Source: Candidatus Heimdallarchaeota archaeon
Lineage (GTDB): Archaea > Asgardarchaeota > Heimdallarchaeia > Hodarchaeales > Hodarchaeaceae
DNA: 46,569 nt
Direction: 5' to 3'
Assembly (NCBI GenBank): GCA_019057635.1
Contig: DXJL01000101.1
Span: 1-46,569, forward strand
This document shows positions 16,502-25,568 of this stretch, one piece after another (the first letter of the stretch is position 1; each line of letters starts with the position of its first letter). The position numbers were made by a program, and so were the translations under genes. The notes below the pieces were generated by a model. That model made no database searches and had not been told where the DNA came from. It worked only from the letters and a program-made list of their open reading frames with translations.

Positions 16502-17557
16502 ATGGGTACACAAATTGGGAAGTTATTCAGTAATAGTCGTCAAATTATTACAATAAATGCATTGTCTGGCAATAAAATTGGATTTGACGCTTATAATACT
16601 ATATATGCTTTTTTAGCAAGAATTAGAGATAAATCAACTGGTGGAGGTTACTTCACAGATTCGAATGGTCATGTTACTAGCCATTTATTGGGTTTATTTC
16701 CCAGACTTGCTTATTTTCTCGTCCATGATATTCATCCGATATTTATATTTGATGGTAAGCCCCCTGAATTTAAGAAATCAGAAATTATTTCCAGAAAAGA
16801 AAGGAAGAAGAATGCTGAAGACAAGTGGGAGATTGCGATAGCTGCTGGTGATATGGAGGAGGCAGCTAAATATGCACAAGCAACATCACGAATAACTCCT
16901 GAGATTTTAGATGATACCAAGACTCTTCTTCGCTATTTAGGAATCCCGATTGTACAGGCCCCCTCGGAAGCCGAGGCGCAGGGGGCAATACTGACACAAC
17001 AAGGGATTATTACCGCAATGGCATCTCAAGATTATGACTCTTTCCTATTTGGATGTCCAATTGTTATCCGAAACCTTGGGGTAACTCAAAGACGAAAACT
17101 CCCAAATCAACAACGTTTTGTTGATGTGGAAACTGAAAGAATTCAGTTAAAACAATTACTAGCTGAAATGCAGCTTAAGGACAGAGACCAGTTAATTCTT
17201 CTTGGACTACTTATTGGTACGGATTATAATCCAAAAGGGATTAGAGGAATTGGCCCTAAAACCGCTCTGAAACTGGTACAAAAGTATCCATCTTTAGACT
17301 TTTTATTATCTTATCTCGATGCAAAATATGATCTAGAAGAGATATTTCCTTATCCACTCGAAGTGCTGCTCAAATATTTCCGATCTCCTGAAGTGAATGA
17401 GAACGCTGAGATCACTTTTTCTAATCCTCGACCTGCAAGAGTACAAAAATTCTTAGTTGAGGAGCGTGGTTTTAAACCGGAACGTATTCAGAGACAGATA
17501 AAATCCCTTCAACGGATTGCGAATCAAAGTACACTTGACAAATTTTTCAGTGGTTAG
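16502..17557 (+). CDS. fen: Flap endonuclease 1 (FEN1/XPG family)
   Basis: Structure-specific nuclease that removes 5' flaps during Okazaki-fragment maturation and repair. 351 residues. N-region from MGTQIGKLF with IGFDAYN and FIFDGKPPEF; I-region PSEAEAQGA and SQDYDSFLFG, with LIGTDYNPKGIRGIGPKTA as the helix-hairpin-helix. The C-terminus STLDKFFSG ends a PIP box for PCNA binding. Its stop overlaps the stop of the convergent PCMT gene by 4 bases. Confidence 0.97.
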   Translation: MGTQIGKLFSNSRQIITINALSGNKIGFDAYNTIYAFLARIRDKSTGGGYFTDSNGHVTSHLLGLFPRLAYFLVHDIHPIFIFDGKPPEFKKSEIISRKERKKNAEDKWEIAIAAGDMEEAAKYAQATSRITPEILDDTKTLLRYLGIPIVQAPSEAEAQGAILTQQGIITAMASQDYDSFLFGCPIVIRNLGVTQRRKLPNQQRFVDVETERIQLKQLLAEMQLKDRDQLILLGLLIGTDYNPKGIRGIGPKTALKLVQKYPSLDFLLSYLDAKYDLEEIFPYPLEVLLKYFRSPEVNENAEITFSNPRPARVQKFLVEERGFKPERIQRQIKSLQRIANQSTLDKFFSG

Positions 17558-18222
17558 ATTCCATATTGTCCTCTTAGAGGTACGAAGGCAACTGAAGATA
17601 ATACTTCTTGAGAAAAATCTGTTTCAGTAGTTTTTCGAAATTTGGTCATAACTTGCCACATTCTTGGTGTTCCGACTGGCATTACTAACAGCCCTCCTAT
17701 TTCAAGCTGTTCGAATAACGGGGGTGGTAATTCTGGTCCGGCCGCGGTGAGAATGATTCGATCATAAGGGGAAGCATCTTCATAGCCTAGCGTACCATCT
17801 CCTGAGATTACCGTTACACGGTCATCATATCCTGTTTCTTCTATATTCTTTCGAGCATAGTTAACAAGTTCAGGTACAATTTCTAGAGAATAAACATGTC
17901 CGACTTCATCAGATGATGTAATTGCTGCTGCAATCAATACAGCTTGATACCCTGAACCAGCACCAACTTCTAGCACTTTTAAACCTGGAGTGAGTTCTAA
18001 ATATTCCAAAATCATAATAGTCATATGCGGGGCTGAGATCGTCTGTCCGGTATTCATTAATGGTAATGGATGATCCGAATATGCTGAAGATCGAGAATTT
18101 TCTGGAAGAAACATCTCTCTTGGTACTTCTTTAAAAGCTCTGAACGCTAACTCGTCTTTTACAAGTCCTCTTGCTTTATAGTTTTGAATCAAACGATCTT
18201 TAGCTTGGTGAAGAGTCGACAC
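17554..18222 (-). CDS. pcm: Protein-L-isoaspartate O-methyltransferase
   Basis: Repairs isoaspartyl residues in aged proteins using SAM. 222 residues. VPREMFLP, the TGQTISAPHMT active-site segment and the SAM motif LEVGAGSGYQA are all present, with RIILTAAGPELP and MPVGT following. GTG start at 18222. Convergent with fen and 32 bp downstream of the Trm5 gene on the same strand, so probably cotranscribed with it. Confidence 0.95.
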   Translation of the reverse strand: MSTLHQAKDRLIQNYKARGLVKDELAFRAFKEVPREMFLPENSRSSAYSDHPLPLMNTGQTISAPHMTIMILEYLELTPGLKVLEVGAGSGYQAVLIAAAITSSDEVGHVYSLEIVPELVNYARKNIEETGYDDRVTVISGDGTLGYEDASPYDRIILTAAGPELPPPLFEQLEIGGLLVMPVGTPRMWQVMTKFRKTTETDFSQEVLSSVAFVPLRGQYGI

Positions 18223-18254
18223 TCGATTTAATACTCCTGCTTTTCTAATATTGT

Positions 18255-19328
18255 TTATTTTTCGTTATAGATACGAAGGTCAACATTTACTTGAATTCGA
18301 GACGGTGAGACTTCTCGTCCAACACGATTTGTAAGAATGTCATACGTGCAGACATTCTTAAGCTTTTCAGCTATTATGGAGACGAGAGATTGTGGGGGTT
18401 GAATACTTTTTTCAACAAACTGGTAAAATGTAATGATTCCACCATTTTTCACAAGTTTTGATGCATATACAAGATAATTGATTGAGTGATTAGGTAAATT
18501 GATTATTATTCTATCAAAATATTTGTTACTACGAAAAACTTTTCCAGCATCTCCAATAATCGGAATAATAGAACCTTTGAGTTTATTCCGTTTAATACTA
18601 GCATTCAGGTTTTTTATTGCATAGGGGTTAATATCAACTGCTATTACTTCGCAATGTTGTTCTTTAGCACAATGGAGGGAGAAGGGGCCTACTCCAGTAA
18701 ATAAATCCAAAATTCGTTCGCCATTAGTAACTTCTAAAGAAAGTCGCCTATGTTCCTCTGCAAGCCGTGGGTTAAAATATGCATTCTTTAAATCAACTTT
18801 TATAAGAACGCCATACTCTTTATGCCAGCTCTCGTATTTTTCTTCCCCAGCGAGAAATTCTACAGGAAAAATTCGCTTTATTCCTTCCGTAATATCCAAT
18901 TTGTTCAATACAGAGTTAATTTTGGGGTAAGCGTTCAATATTTTTGCTCCTGCTTTCAATCGAAAAGCCTTCGAGGTCAGCTCACTGTCTAATCGTAATA
19001 GCCCAATCTCACCAATTTGATCGAATTTAATTGAAATCTCCTCCCATGGTTCATCAGGAAATTCTAGCTTTAATGAATCAATAATTGAAGGTTTTAACAG
19101 TTCATCAGGAAAGACCTGATATTCAAGTTGATATTCAAGATCTTCTAGAATATCAATAATGCTAGCTGAATCAGAAATTGGTAAATAAACGAAATCTCGA
19201 TTTTTGATTATCTTTTTAGTTTTTAACAAAATCCCTGCCTTTATTAATCGGAGACGAGCCTCTTCTGCTTGAATACGGGGAAGTTTAACTCCAATAGAAG
19301 AGTTTATATCTCGTATGATCTTCAACAC
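18255..19328 (-). CDS. tRNA (guanine37-N1)-methyltransferase Trm5
   Basis: Class I methyltransferase making m1G37, preventing frameshifting; some archaeal relatives (Taw22/Trm5a) also act in wyosine synthesis. About 357 residues. The N-terminal D1 domain (VKLPRIQAEEARLRLIKAGI), the D2 domain and the SAM domain (DLFTGVGPFSLHCAKEQ) are visible, with the NLPN motif in RIIINLPNHS. Presence of D1 fits the Trm5b type better than Trm5a; this is not certain. GTG start at 19328, directly followed by TTG. Confidence 0.88.
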   Translation of the reverse strand: MLKIIRDINSSIGVKLPRIQAEEARLRLIKAGILLKTKKIIKNRDFVYLPISDSASIIDILEDLEYQLEYQVFPDELLKPSIIDSLKLEFPDEPWEEISIKFDQIGEIGLLRLDSELTSKAFRLKAGAKILNAYPKINSVLNKLDITEGIKRIFPVEFLAGEEKYESWHKEYGVLIKVDLKNAYFNPRLAEEHRRLSLEVTNGERILDLFTGVGPFSLHCAKEQHCEVIAVDINPYAIKNLNASIKRNKLKGSIIPIIGDAGKVFRSNKYFDRIIINLPNHSINYLVYASKLVKNGGIITFYQFVEKSIQPPQSLVSIIAEKLKNVCTYDILTNRVGREVSPSRIQVNVDLRIYNEK

Positions 19329-19437
19329 CTGTATTTAATGAGCTTCGCCCCAAATGAAAATTGTCTATCTACATCGAGAAAAATTAATCAAGTATAATTG
19401 AAATTATAGTTGATTTCAGTAAATAAATTAATTTTAA

Positions 19438-19571
19438 CGGGCGCAGAGGGACTTGAACCCCCGACCAACTGGTTTCTCTAATAGGATTCGTGAATACTTA
19501 TGCTACAAATAGTATATTTACTGAATCCTTTTTTAAGAGCCAGCCGCTCTACCTTGCTGAGCTATGCGCCC
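19438..19571 (-). tRNA. tRNA-Lys(CUU) with a canonical anticodon-loop intron
   Basis: Acceptor GGGCGCA pairs with TGCGCCC, discriminator G, D-arm GCTCAGCAAGGTAGAGC, T-arm GGGGGTTCAAGTCCCTC. The anticodon loop CTCTTAA gives CTT. The 134-base gene contains a 60-base intron after position 37 (19474-19533). Confidence 0.93.
19474..19533 (-). other. tRNA-Lys intron (60 bases, position 37/38)
   Basis: AGGATTC and GAATCCT form the inner helix; CTCT of the anticodon loop pairs with AGAG near the intron end, followed by an AAA bulge before CCAG. This is the bulge-helix-bulge arrangement cut by archaeal tRNA splicing endonuclease. Confidence 0.8.
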
Positions 19572-19722
19572 TTTTAATACAGTATAATTCATTTTAACAG
19601 TAATTATAAAAATTCTAGGTATATTCCTATACAATATCTAAACTGAAGATATTTTTGGCCTCTAATATCCGCGTTCGGAAAATCTCTAGATAATTACACT
19701 ATCTACCCAAAATCAAGTAGTA

Positions 19723-19732
19723 ATTTAAATAT
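19723..19732 (+). promoter_or_regulatory. Candidate TATA box of the riboflavin kinase gene
   Basis: ATTTAAATAT; a start about 25 bases downstream would fall near 19752, after the ATG at 19740 and before the ATG at 19773, supporting the second start. Confidence 0.35.
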
Positions 19733-19772
19733 ATTGTAAATGGCTATAATTATCCATAGGAGCTTATTGACT

Positions 19773-20486
19773 ATGAAAACTACTCCAAAAAAACCTAAAA
19801 ATTCCCTGTTTAATTACTTAGATATACTTATTACATTAGGAAAGATGGGTGGAGGTAGACGACTTGTTACATGCACTACTTCTGAATTGGGTAATTCTAT
19901 CGGAATATCTCAACAATCAACCTCGCGAAAACTTGTGGAAATGGAAAATATGGATTTAATTGTGAGGAACTACTCACAAAGGGGAAATTCCATAAAGATT
20001 ACACCTGAAGGTATTGCCAATTTGGAACAGATATTTACAGATTTATGGATGATTCTTACAACCAGTGGAAGAGTGATTTCAGAAAAAATAGTTCTTCGAG
20101 GAAAAGTCATTACGGGAATGGCTGAAGGAGCATATTACATGGGGCAAAAAGCCTATCAGGACCAATTTTCAATGGTTCTAGACTTTACTCCATTCCCAGG
20201 AACTTTGAATTTGCAGATACTAGATGAAGTTACGATACGTAATTTTGAACGTGTATTAAGATTACCTGCCAAATTCATTTCAGGTTTTAAGGATGGAGAT
20301 CGTGTTTTTGGTAAAGTTTTCATATGGCCAACATTTATCTTGCTGAATGATGAAAAAATCCCTGCCGCAATAGTTCGTCCAGAACGTACACATCATTCAA
20401 ACCAAATTGAATTAATTTCACCCGTGTCAATAAAGAAGAAATATGGAGTTAAAGATGGTGACGAACTCGAGGTAATTCTCGAGTAA
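19773..20486 (+). CDS. ribK: CTP-dependent riboflavin kinase with N-terminal winged helix
   Basis: Archaeal riboflavin kinase (DUF120 cradle-loop barrel), which phosphorylates riboflavin to FMN using CTP. C-terminal kinase: RGKVITGMAEGAYYMGQKAY, then PFPGTLNLQI and the IVRPERTHH segment. The first ~90 residues form an HTH domain (ISQQSTSRKLVEMENMDLI), as in the archaeal RibK-with-regulator fusions. I prefer the ATG at 19773, which has AGGAG ten bases upstream; the ATG at 19740 would add 11 residues. Converges on the FAD-synthase-like gene, so FMN and FAD synthesis are side by side. Confidence 0.92.
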   Translation: MKTTPKKPKNSLFNYLDILITLGKMGGGRRLVTCTTSELGNSIGISQQSTSRKLVEMENMDLIVRNYSQRGNSIKITPEGIANLEQIFTDLWMILTTSGRVISEKIVLRGKVITGMAEGAYYMGQKAYQDQFSMVLDFTPFPGTLNLQILDEVTIRNFERVLRLPAKFISGFKDGDRVFGKVFIWPTFILLNDEKIPAAIVRPERTHHSNQIELISPVSIKKKYGVKDGDELEVILE

Positions 20487-20514
20487 GGACAATTCACGAA
20501 ATGATCCTCACTCG

Positions 20515-21186
20515 TTATTCGAACGAGTACTGATCTAAATTCTTAATTTTTAAAGAAGATTTTTCATTCGGAACCTGTGCATTCAATTTTTTAATTTCAA
20601 TGTTGTTAAGATCAACCTTCTCTAATTGGTCTATTAGCATTTTTTCGGTTGAAGATTGATCATAACCTAGAACAATCACATTGGGTTCATATTCAACAAC
20701 AGTTTCCAAAAATTTTGATGGATCAGGGCTTCCTTCAGCTGTAACATCTACGATTGTTAATTCTTTCAAAATTTTCATTCTATTAGCTTGTGAATTCAAA
20801 GGTAGTCTTCCTTTCGTCGATTCAACCATTTTATCAGAAGCAACAACTACTATAAGAATATTTCCTCCCTCTTTGGCCGCTTTTAAGGTTTTTATATGCC
20901 CCATATGTATTATATCAAACACACCTCCAGTTAAAACAATTTTCAAGTTATTTTTCCCCCCTTGAGTAATCTTAAAATGGTCTGGAGGATTTACTAATCT
21001 TTTAATTAGATTCATGCTAGTTAAAACTGAAATTAATGCTTTTCCCTCCTCTATAGTGCGATCAAGTTTAGATGAGAAGTCTTCAACAGTAAATGAATCA
21101 TTATTAATAGTTAACAAGTAAGCTACTCTTAAAAACTCTTTTAATAAGGATTGAAACAAGGTTCCTTCTTCTGTTCCGTTATTCAA
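20515..21186 (-). CDS. Archaeal FAD synthase-like nucleotidyltransferase with N-terminal HTH
   Basis: C-terminal cytidylyltransferase-fold domain with GGVFDIIHMGHIKTLKAAKE (HxGH motif), KGRLPLNSQANRM and VLGYDQSSTEKM, close to archaeal RibL, which makes FAD from FMN with ATP. Glycerol-phosphate-type cytidylyltransferases share the fold, so the substrate is an inference, helped by the convergent ribK neighbour. The first ~85 residues look like a winged-helix domain (TVEDFSSKLDRTIEEGKALI), which typical RibL proteins of about 150 residues lack. TTG start at 21186. Confidence 0.78.
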   Translation of the reverse strand: MNNGTEEGTLFQSLLKEFLRVAYLLTINNDSFTVEDFSSKLDRTIEEGKALISVLTSMNLIKRLVNPPDHFKITQGGKNNLKIVLTGGVFDIIHMGHIKTLKAAKEGGNILIVVVASDKMVESTKGRLPLNSQANRMKILKELTIVDVTAEGSPDPSKFLETVVEYEPNVIVLGYDQSSTEKMLIDQLEKVDLNNIEIKKLNAQVPNEKSSLKIKNLDQYSFE

Positions 21187-21265
21187 TATATTTTCACCTT
21201 CATACTGATTTATTCAATCAAAGAATGATACTGGTATTCGAATTTGATTACGTACCTCATTGAAG

Positions 21266-22066
21266 TTATTTTTGTGTATTTACTCCCCATAAAACTGAAA
21301 GCGCTTCTTTCTCAGCAAAATGAAAAGCATCTGCACAGACGATTAATGCTTGAGGAGGGCCAATTTTTCTCCAGTTAAACGAATTAGCAACTTTGTCCAT
21401 TGAACCAGCATTGATGAATTCATCATTATACCCAATTTTAGCTAAGCCAATTACTATACTAGATTTTTTAAATACATTTTCGTGAATTTCCGTCTCAAGA
21501 TCTGATAAAATTGAAATAGCTTCATCTACTGATAAAAATTCATCATCTACTAAATTTATATCAAGAAGAACTAATGTGTGAGCATTAATAGATTTATTCT
21601 GTTGTATTATCCTGTAAGGGAACTCACTTTTATTATTTCGAAAGGGACAGGTTACAGTTCGACCAAAACTGTATGAGGATAGTCCAGAAATAGACGAAGC
21701 AGCTGAAATTATTGAGGAATTATGAATTAACTTGCATTTGTACCCTTTTTTTGTGGCAGCCACCCGTATAGAATTGTGAGTTGTTGCGATGAACGGATCT
21801 CCAGGTATGAGAAGGGCAATTATTTTTCCCTCAATTTTTTCTAAGAATAGATGGTCATTTTCCTCTAAGTCCTTTCTTGATAGAGGTTCTAATTTTTGTT
21901 TTATTTCGTTCCAAAACTCAGGTTTATCTTCAGATATGAAATTTGTGTATGTTTCCACAAAAATAATATCCGCTATTTTGAGGATTTCAAGAACTTGCAA
22001 TGAGCAGCTCTTTAGTCCACTAAGTCCCATTCCAATGAAATAAATATTTGTTCTGGGGATAACCAA
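21266..22066 (-). CDS. dphB: Diphthine synthase
   Basis: SAM-dependent methyltransferase of the tetrapyrrole-methylase fold that makes diphthine on the histidine of elongation factor 2. 266 residues. The start NIYFIGMGLSG, the FVETYTN segment (ESYT in most members), LLIPGDPFIATTHNS and HNSSIISAASSISGLSSYSF are characteristic. TTG start. It lies on the minus strand about 80 bp before the FAD synthase-like gene. Confidence 0.93.
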   Translation of the reverse strand: MVIPRTNIYFIGMGLSGLKSCSLQVLEILKIADIIFVETYTNFISEDKPEFWNEIKQKLEPLSRKDLEENDHLFLEKIEGKIIALLIPGDPFIATTHNSIRVAATKKGYKCKLIHNSSIISAASSISGLSSYSFGRTVTCPFRNNKSEFPYRIIQQNKSINAHTLVLLDINLVDDEFLSVDEAISILSDLETEIHENVFKKSSIVIGLAKIGYNDEFINAGSMDKVANSFNWRKIGPPQALIVCADAFHFAEKEALSVLWGVNTQK

Positions 22067-22108
22067 GAGAATTCATCTAATAATACAGAATGTAGAGGGA
22101 TTGTTCAT

Positions 22109-22498
22109 TTAATCTTCAGAAATTTGGATGGTATATTCTTCGGGGGTCATCAATTTACTCCAATCAGTTTCCAGATCCGATGGTTTTATTTTTACAAGCC
22201 ATGCTGAATATGGATCTTGATTAACCTTTTCGGGAGCATCTACCACTGCTTCATTAATCTCAATTATTTCACCACTTATTGGACAGAGTAAATCAGAGAC
22301 AGCTTTTACACTTTCAATCGACCCTATTACATCTTTGAAATTAAATGTCTCTCCTATTTCAGGTAGTTCAATATAGACTACATCTTTAAGTGTTTTTTGA
22401 GCAAAATCTGTTACTCCTACTAACACGTATTCTCCGTCACGCTTTGCCCAATCATGTTCTGGTAAATATTTAAACTCTGGTAAAACCTTGTAAGACAT
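22109..22498 (-). CDS. gcvH: Glycine cleavage system H protein (canonical)
   Basis: Lipoyl carrier of the glycine cleavage system. 129 residues, normal length. EHDWAKRDGEYVLVGVTDFA at the start, lipoylation lysine in GSIESVKAVSDLLCPISG, then DPYSAWLVKIKPSD. It is the textbook form, in contrast to the copy at 8709-9191. It precedes dphB on the same strand by 42 bp, so possibly cotranscribed with it. gcvPA/gcvPB and gcvT are elsewhere in the window. Confidence 0.96.
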   Translation of the reverse strand: MSYKVLPEFKYLPEHDWAKRDGEYVLVGVTDFAQKTLKDVVYIELPEIGETFNFKDVIGSIESVKAVSDLLCPISGEIIEINEAVVDAPEKVNQDPYSAWLVKIKPSDLETDWSKLMTPEEYTIQISED

Positions 22499-22616
22499 GT
22501 AAATGCGACCTTTCCGTTAAATCATTGAGAAAGTAATCCGCGTCAAGAGAAATATTGAGAATATTTATCTGTTATTAGAAAATGTCAGCCATTTTTTCGT
22601 TAATTAACGAACATTC

Positions 22617-23099
22617 TCATACGTCTTCTTCCCAAATTTTATCTCCTAGATAATGGAGATTGATAATGCTTTTTCCTTTCGCGGTTAAAAGGTCTCTAGA
22701 AGAAAACAGGCATTTTCCTATACTTAATACAGAATCCTGTGGATTGGTGATTGTAACAATGGTATTTTCAGAAAAATCTTTGTTAAATTTCACTATTCCT
22801 TGTGAAAATATATCCGCACCATTAATCACAAATTTCACAGCCCCTTCATCGACCTGTACAGAAGGGAAGTCAAGTTCTGCATGCTTACGAATAAATTTCA
22901 AGGTAGGCAGATACATATTTTCAAAAGAAAAAAAAGAAATTTGCTGTTCTTTGTCGAATAAATAGTTCATTAATTTATTCTCATCGTGCAAAACAAACTG
23001 AACATTATTCTTCAACACGTTTGGTGAAATTCCAGGTGCTATGATCGCAGAAATAATGTTTTTTCTTTGTTTCGACCCCAATTCTTTTCTAAATGACAT
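22617..23099 (-). CDS. PUA-domain RNA-binding protein (Tma20/MCT-1-like)
   Basis: Archaeal homologue of Tma20/MCTS1, which acts on the small ribosomal subunit with eIF2D/DENR-like partners; related archaeal PUA proteins bind tRNA or rRNA. An N-terminal domain of about 80 residues (RKELGSKQRKNIISAI) is followed by the PUA domain (VDEGAVKFVINGADIFSQGI). ATG at 23099 is preferred over a GTG two codons upstream. It starts 22 bp after aCPSF1 on the same strand. Confidence 0.8.
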   Translation of the reverse strand: MSFRKELGSKQRKNIISAIIAPGISPNVLKNNVQFVLHDENKLMNYLFDKEQQISFFSFENMYLPTLKFIRKHAELDFPSVQVDEGAVKFVINGADIFSQGIVKFNKDFSENTIVTITNPQDSVLSIGKCLFSSRDLLTAKGKSIINLHYLGDKIWEEDV

Positions 23100-23121
23100 T
23101 TTCACTCTCTAATGTTTCAAA

Positions 23122-25050
23122 CTATTTGAATCGTAAAGTTTCAAGATTATAAGGTACCTTTACCTTGACATGATATCTTTTAGAAAGAGATTGAGCCAAC
23201 GATTGGGATTTATTTCTAAGACCATGCATCAAGATTACTTGTTCTGGTTTAGGATTCAATTCACGGAAGAAATTCATAATTTCTCCTCTATCTGAATGAC
23301 CACTAAAACCATCAATTTGGTGGATATCCATATTAACTCTCATCATCTTCATCCTTCCATCTTCAATGCTACGAATTTCTTTCACTCCAGAGGCAATACG
23401 TCGACCCAATGTTCCTTCAGCTTGATAACTGACAAACACTATGGAGTTTCGTGCATCTTCAGCCATTCTTTTGAAATAATCTACTGAATTCCCTCCTGTT
23501 AACATCCCAGAAGTGGCTAAAATTACGGCAGGTTCACCTCGTAGGAGTCCAGTTCTTTCGTTTTGTTTTACAGGATGGAAGATTTCTGCTAGGAAGGGAT
23601 TTTGACCCTCATTGAATATCTGGTCTTGTAAATATGAAGATAAATATTCAGGATGACATGAATGGATAGCTACTGCTTCTGCAATAAGTCCATCCAAATA
23701 AATAGGAACCTTTACTAGCTGTCTACGTTTATAATAATGAGCTAATACAATCATGAGTTCTTGTGCTCTCCCTACAGCTAAGGTTGGAATAAGAACCTTT
23801 CCACCACGTCTTATTGTTTGATTTATTATTTTTACGAGCTGTATTTCCGCATCTTCTCTTCGAGGCATAACATCACGAGGCCCTCCATAAGTTGATTCCA
23901 TAATTATTGTCTCTAATCGTGGAAATCGAGTATTTGCACGGTCTAGTAATCGTGACCGTTTTCCTTTGAAGTCATTCGCAACTGCAAGATTATACTTCCC
24001 ATCCCCGATATGAAGATGTAAGATGGACGATCCCAAAATATGTCCTGCAGGTGTCATTGTTAATCTAACATCATCACTGAGATCCGTTACTTCTCCATAT
24101 CTTCTTGTTATTGTGTGTAGAATCATGTCCCTTATGTTTTTCTGACTATATGGAACAAGTTTATTTTCTCTTTCAGCCACTTCAATGTAATCCTTTTGTA
24201 ATAGAGTCATTAAGGAGAGTGTTGCATCATTCACATAAACAGGCCCACGATATCCCCATTTATACAGGTACGGAACCAATCCACTGTGATCTAGATGTGC
24301 ATGTGTTATAACAACAGCATCCAATTGAGCTATGTCGAATTCAGGTGCACTGAAATAAGGAAACATTTCTCCGGGATCCCGGGCACCCACATTTAAACCA
24401 GTATCAATTAAAATTTTTGTTTCTGCGGTTTCCAAGAGCATACACGATCGTCCTACCTCTGAGAAACCTCCTAAACCTGTCAAACGGATAAAATTATCTC
24501 TAATTACGCGTGGACGGTGTATACGTTTACCAATATTAAGTAAAGCATTTTTACGTTTATCTGAATCCTTAGTAAGAGTGTAGCGAATAGTGTTAATAAG
24601 TTGTGATTGAATAGGAGGAGATCTAACTACTTTAGGTCTCCAAGATATCTCTCTGGCAATTTCACGAAGAGTTGTTCCACTTCTCCCTATTACAGCGCCT
24701 GGTTTCTTTGCCTCAATTACAACTTCTCCCAATTCATCATCGAAGATGATGTTTGTTATTTCAGCATTTTCTGGTACGATTTCACGGATTCTGGCCTTAG
24801 CTTCTTCTTTTTCTCTTCTCACAGACACATCAGAACGTATAACTATACGTTTACGAAGAGTCTTAGCTAAGCTTTTGACGACATCCCCATTTTCCATAAG
24901 TACTGTCGGATTCAAAGAATAGAGTACAACAAATGGTCCTTCGAATTCAACATTAGATATTTGTGCATTTGGGGGAAGAGCATTAATCAAATCAGCTTTT
25001 AAATGATCAATGGCTGATTCACGACTGTACATGGGATGTTTATTGTCCAT
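23122..25050 (-). CDS. aCPSF1, KH/metallo-beta-lactamase/beta-CASP ribonuclease
   Basis: The archaeal termination factor and RNase related to eukaryotic CPSF73. 642 residues: two N-terminal KH-type domains (about 1-170, including KKPGAVIGRSGTTLREI), then the metallo-beta-lactamase domain with HAHLDHSGLVPYL, the TPAGHILGSSILHL segment, the beta-CASP part (MESTYGGPRDVMPRR), GFSGHSDRGE and the final LMHGLRNK. All zinc ligands that I can identify are kept. It governs 3'-end formation at U-rich tracts. ATG start. Confidence 0.96.
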   Translation of the reverse strand: MDNKHPMYSRESAIDHLKADLINALPPNAQISNVEFEGPFVVLYSLNPTVLMENGDVVKSLAKTLRKRIVIRSDVSVRREKEEAKARIREIVPENAEITNIIFDDELGEVVIEAKKPGAVIGRSGTTLREIAREISWRPKVVRSPPIQSQLINTIRYTLTKDSDKRKNALLNIGKRIHRPRVIRDNFIRLTGLGGFSEVGRSCMLLETAETKILIDTGLNVGARDPGEMFPYFSAPEFDIAQLDAVVITHAHLDHSGLVPYLYKWGYRGPVYVNDATLSLMTLLQKDYIEVAERENKLVPYSQKNIRDMILHTITRRYGEVTDLSDDVRLTMTPAGHILGSSILHLHIGDGKYNLAVANDFKGKRSRLLDRANTRFPRLETIIMESTYGGPRDVMPRREDAEIQLVKIINQTIRRGGKVLIPTLAVGRAQELMIVLAHYYKRRQLVKVPIYLDGLIAEAVAIHSCHPEYLSSYLQDQIFNEGQNPFLAEIFHPVKQNERTGLLRGEPAVILATSGMLTGGNSVDYFKRMAEDARNSIVFVSYQAEGTLGRRIASGVKEIRSIEDGRMKMMRVNMDIHQIDGFSGHSDRGEIMNFFRELNPKPEQVILMHGLRNKSQSLAQSLSKRYHVKVKVPYNLETLRFK

Positions 25051-25413
25051 TCATGTTTCTATCCTTTAAATTGTTTCTTTGCGGTTTTTATCCGTAGTTT
25101 TGCCCAATACTGTAAAGATTAATTTAATTATCCTCTCTTGAATAAAGATTCAGCCTGTTACAAGTAAAATATCTAAATTTCTAAGTTTGGTTGATAATTT
25201 AGAAATTAAATTTCTTAGCATAAGAGGGTTAAATTATACCTGTCCTCATATTTTTCGGTAATATTCTGAATGATTGGGGGAGCCTTAATATAATAAGGGA
25301 AAAGGGAATTACATATTTTCTTTTTTTGCTCAATATTATAATTGAAGAGTATAATCCGATCCAGCATTAATTTAATACCTTATAAGTAAGATACAAATTT
25401 AGGAGATATTAGA

Positions 25414-25443
25414 ATGGATACAAGAAACCATTACAAGATTTAG
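25414..25443 (+). other. Nine-codon mini-ORF with a strong ribosome binding site
   Basis: AGGAG at 25401-25405 lies 8 bases before an ATG that opens MDTRNHYKI and a stop. It ends about 125 bp before the G1P dehydrogenase gene. A leader peptide, a decayed gene or chance are all possible. Confidence 0.25.
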
Positions 25444-25512
25444 CATAATTCCCCGAAGAGAAATGTGATTCTTCGCTTTAAATTCCTCTGTTCTCTCCCC
25501 CGCACACAGGAG

Positions 25513-25520
25513 TTTTTAAG
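25513..25520 (+). promoter_or_regulatory. Candidate TATA box of the G1P dehydrogenase gene
   Basis: TTTTTAAG about 50 bp before the ATG at 25569; the expected transcription start is near 25540. Confidence 0.35.
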
Positions 25521-25568
25521 GATTGCGTCATTAATCTTATAAAGGTAAGATTAAGGGATAGATTCACA

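Larger units (their letters stand above)
25051..25568. other. 518-bp intergenic region between divergent aCPSF1 and G1P dehydrogenase
   Basis: Long by the standard of this window. Mostly AT-rich with several TATA-like tracts and a 9-codon mini-ORF (25414-25443). I see no tRNA, no long repeat and no conserved RNA shape. Part of it must hold the aCPSF1 promoter and the promoter at 25513. Confidence 0.6.
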
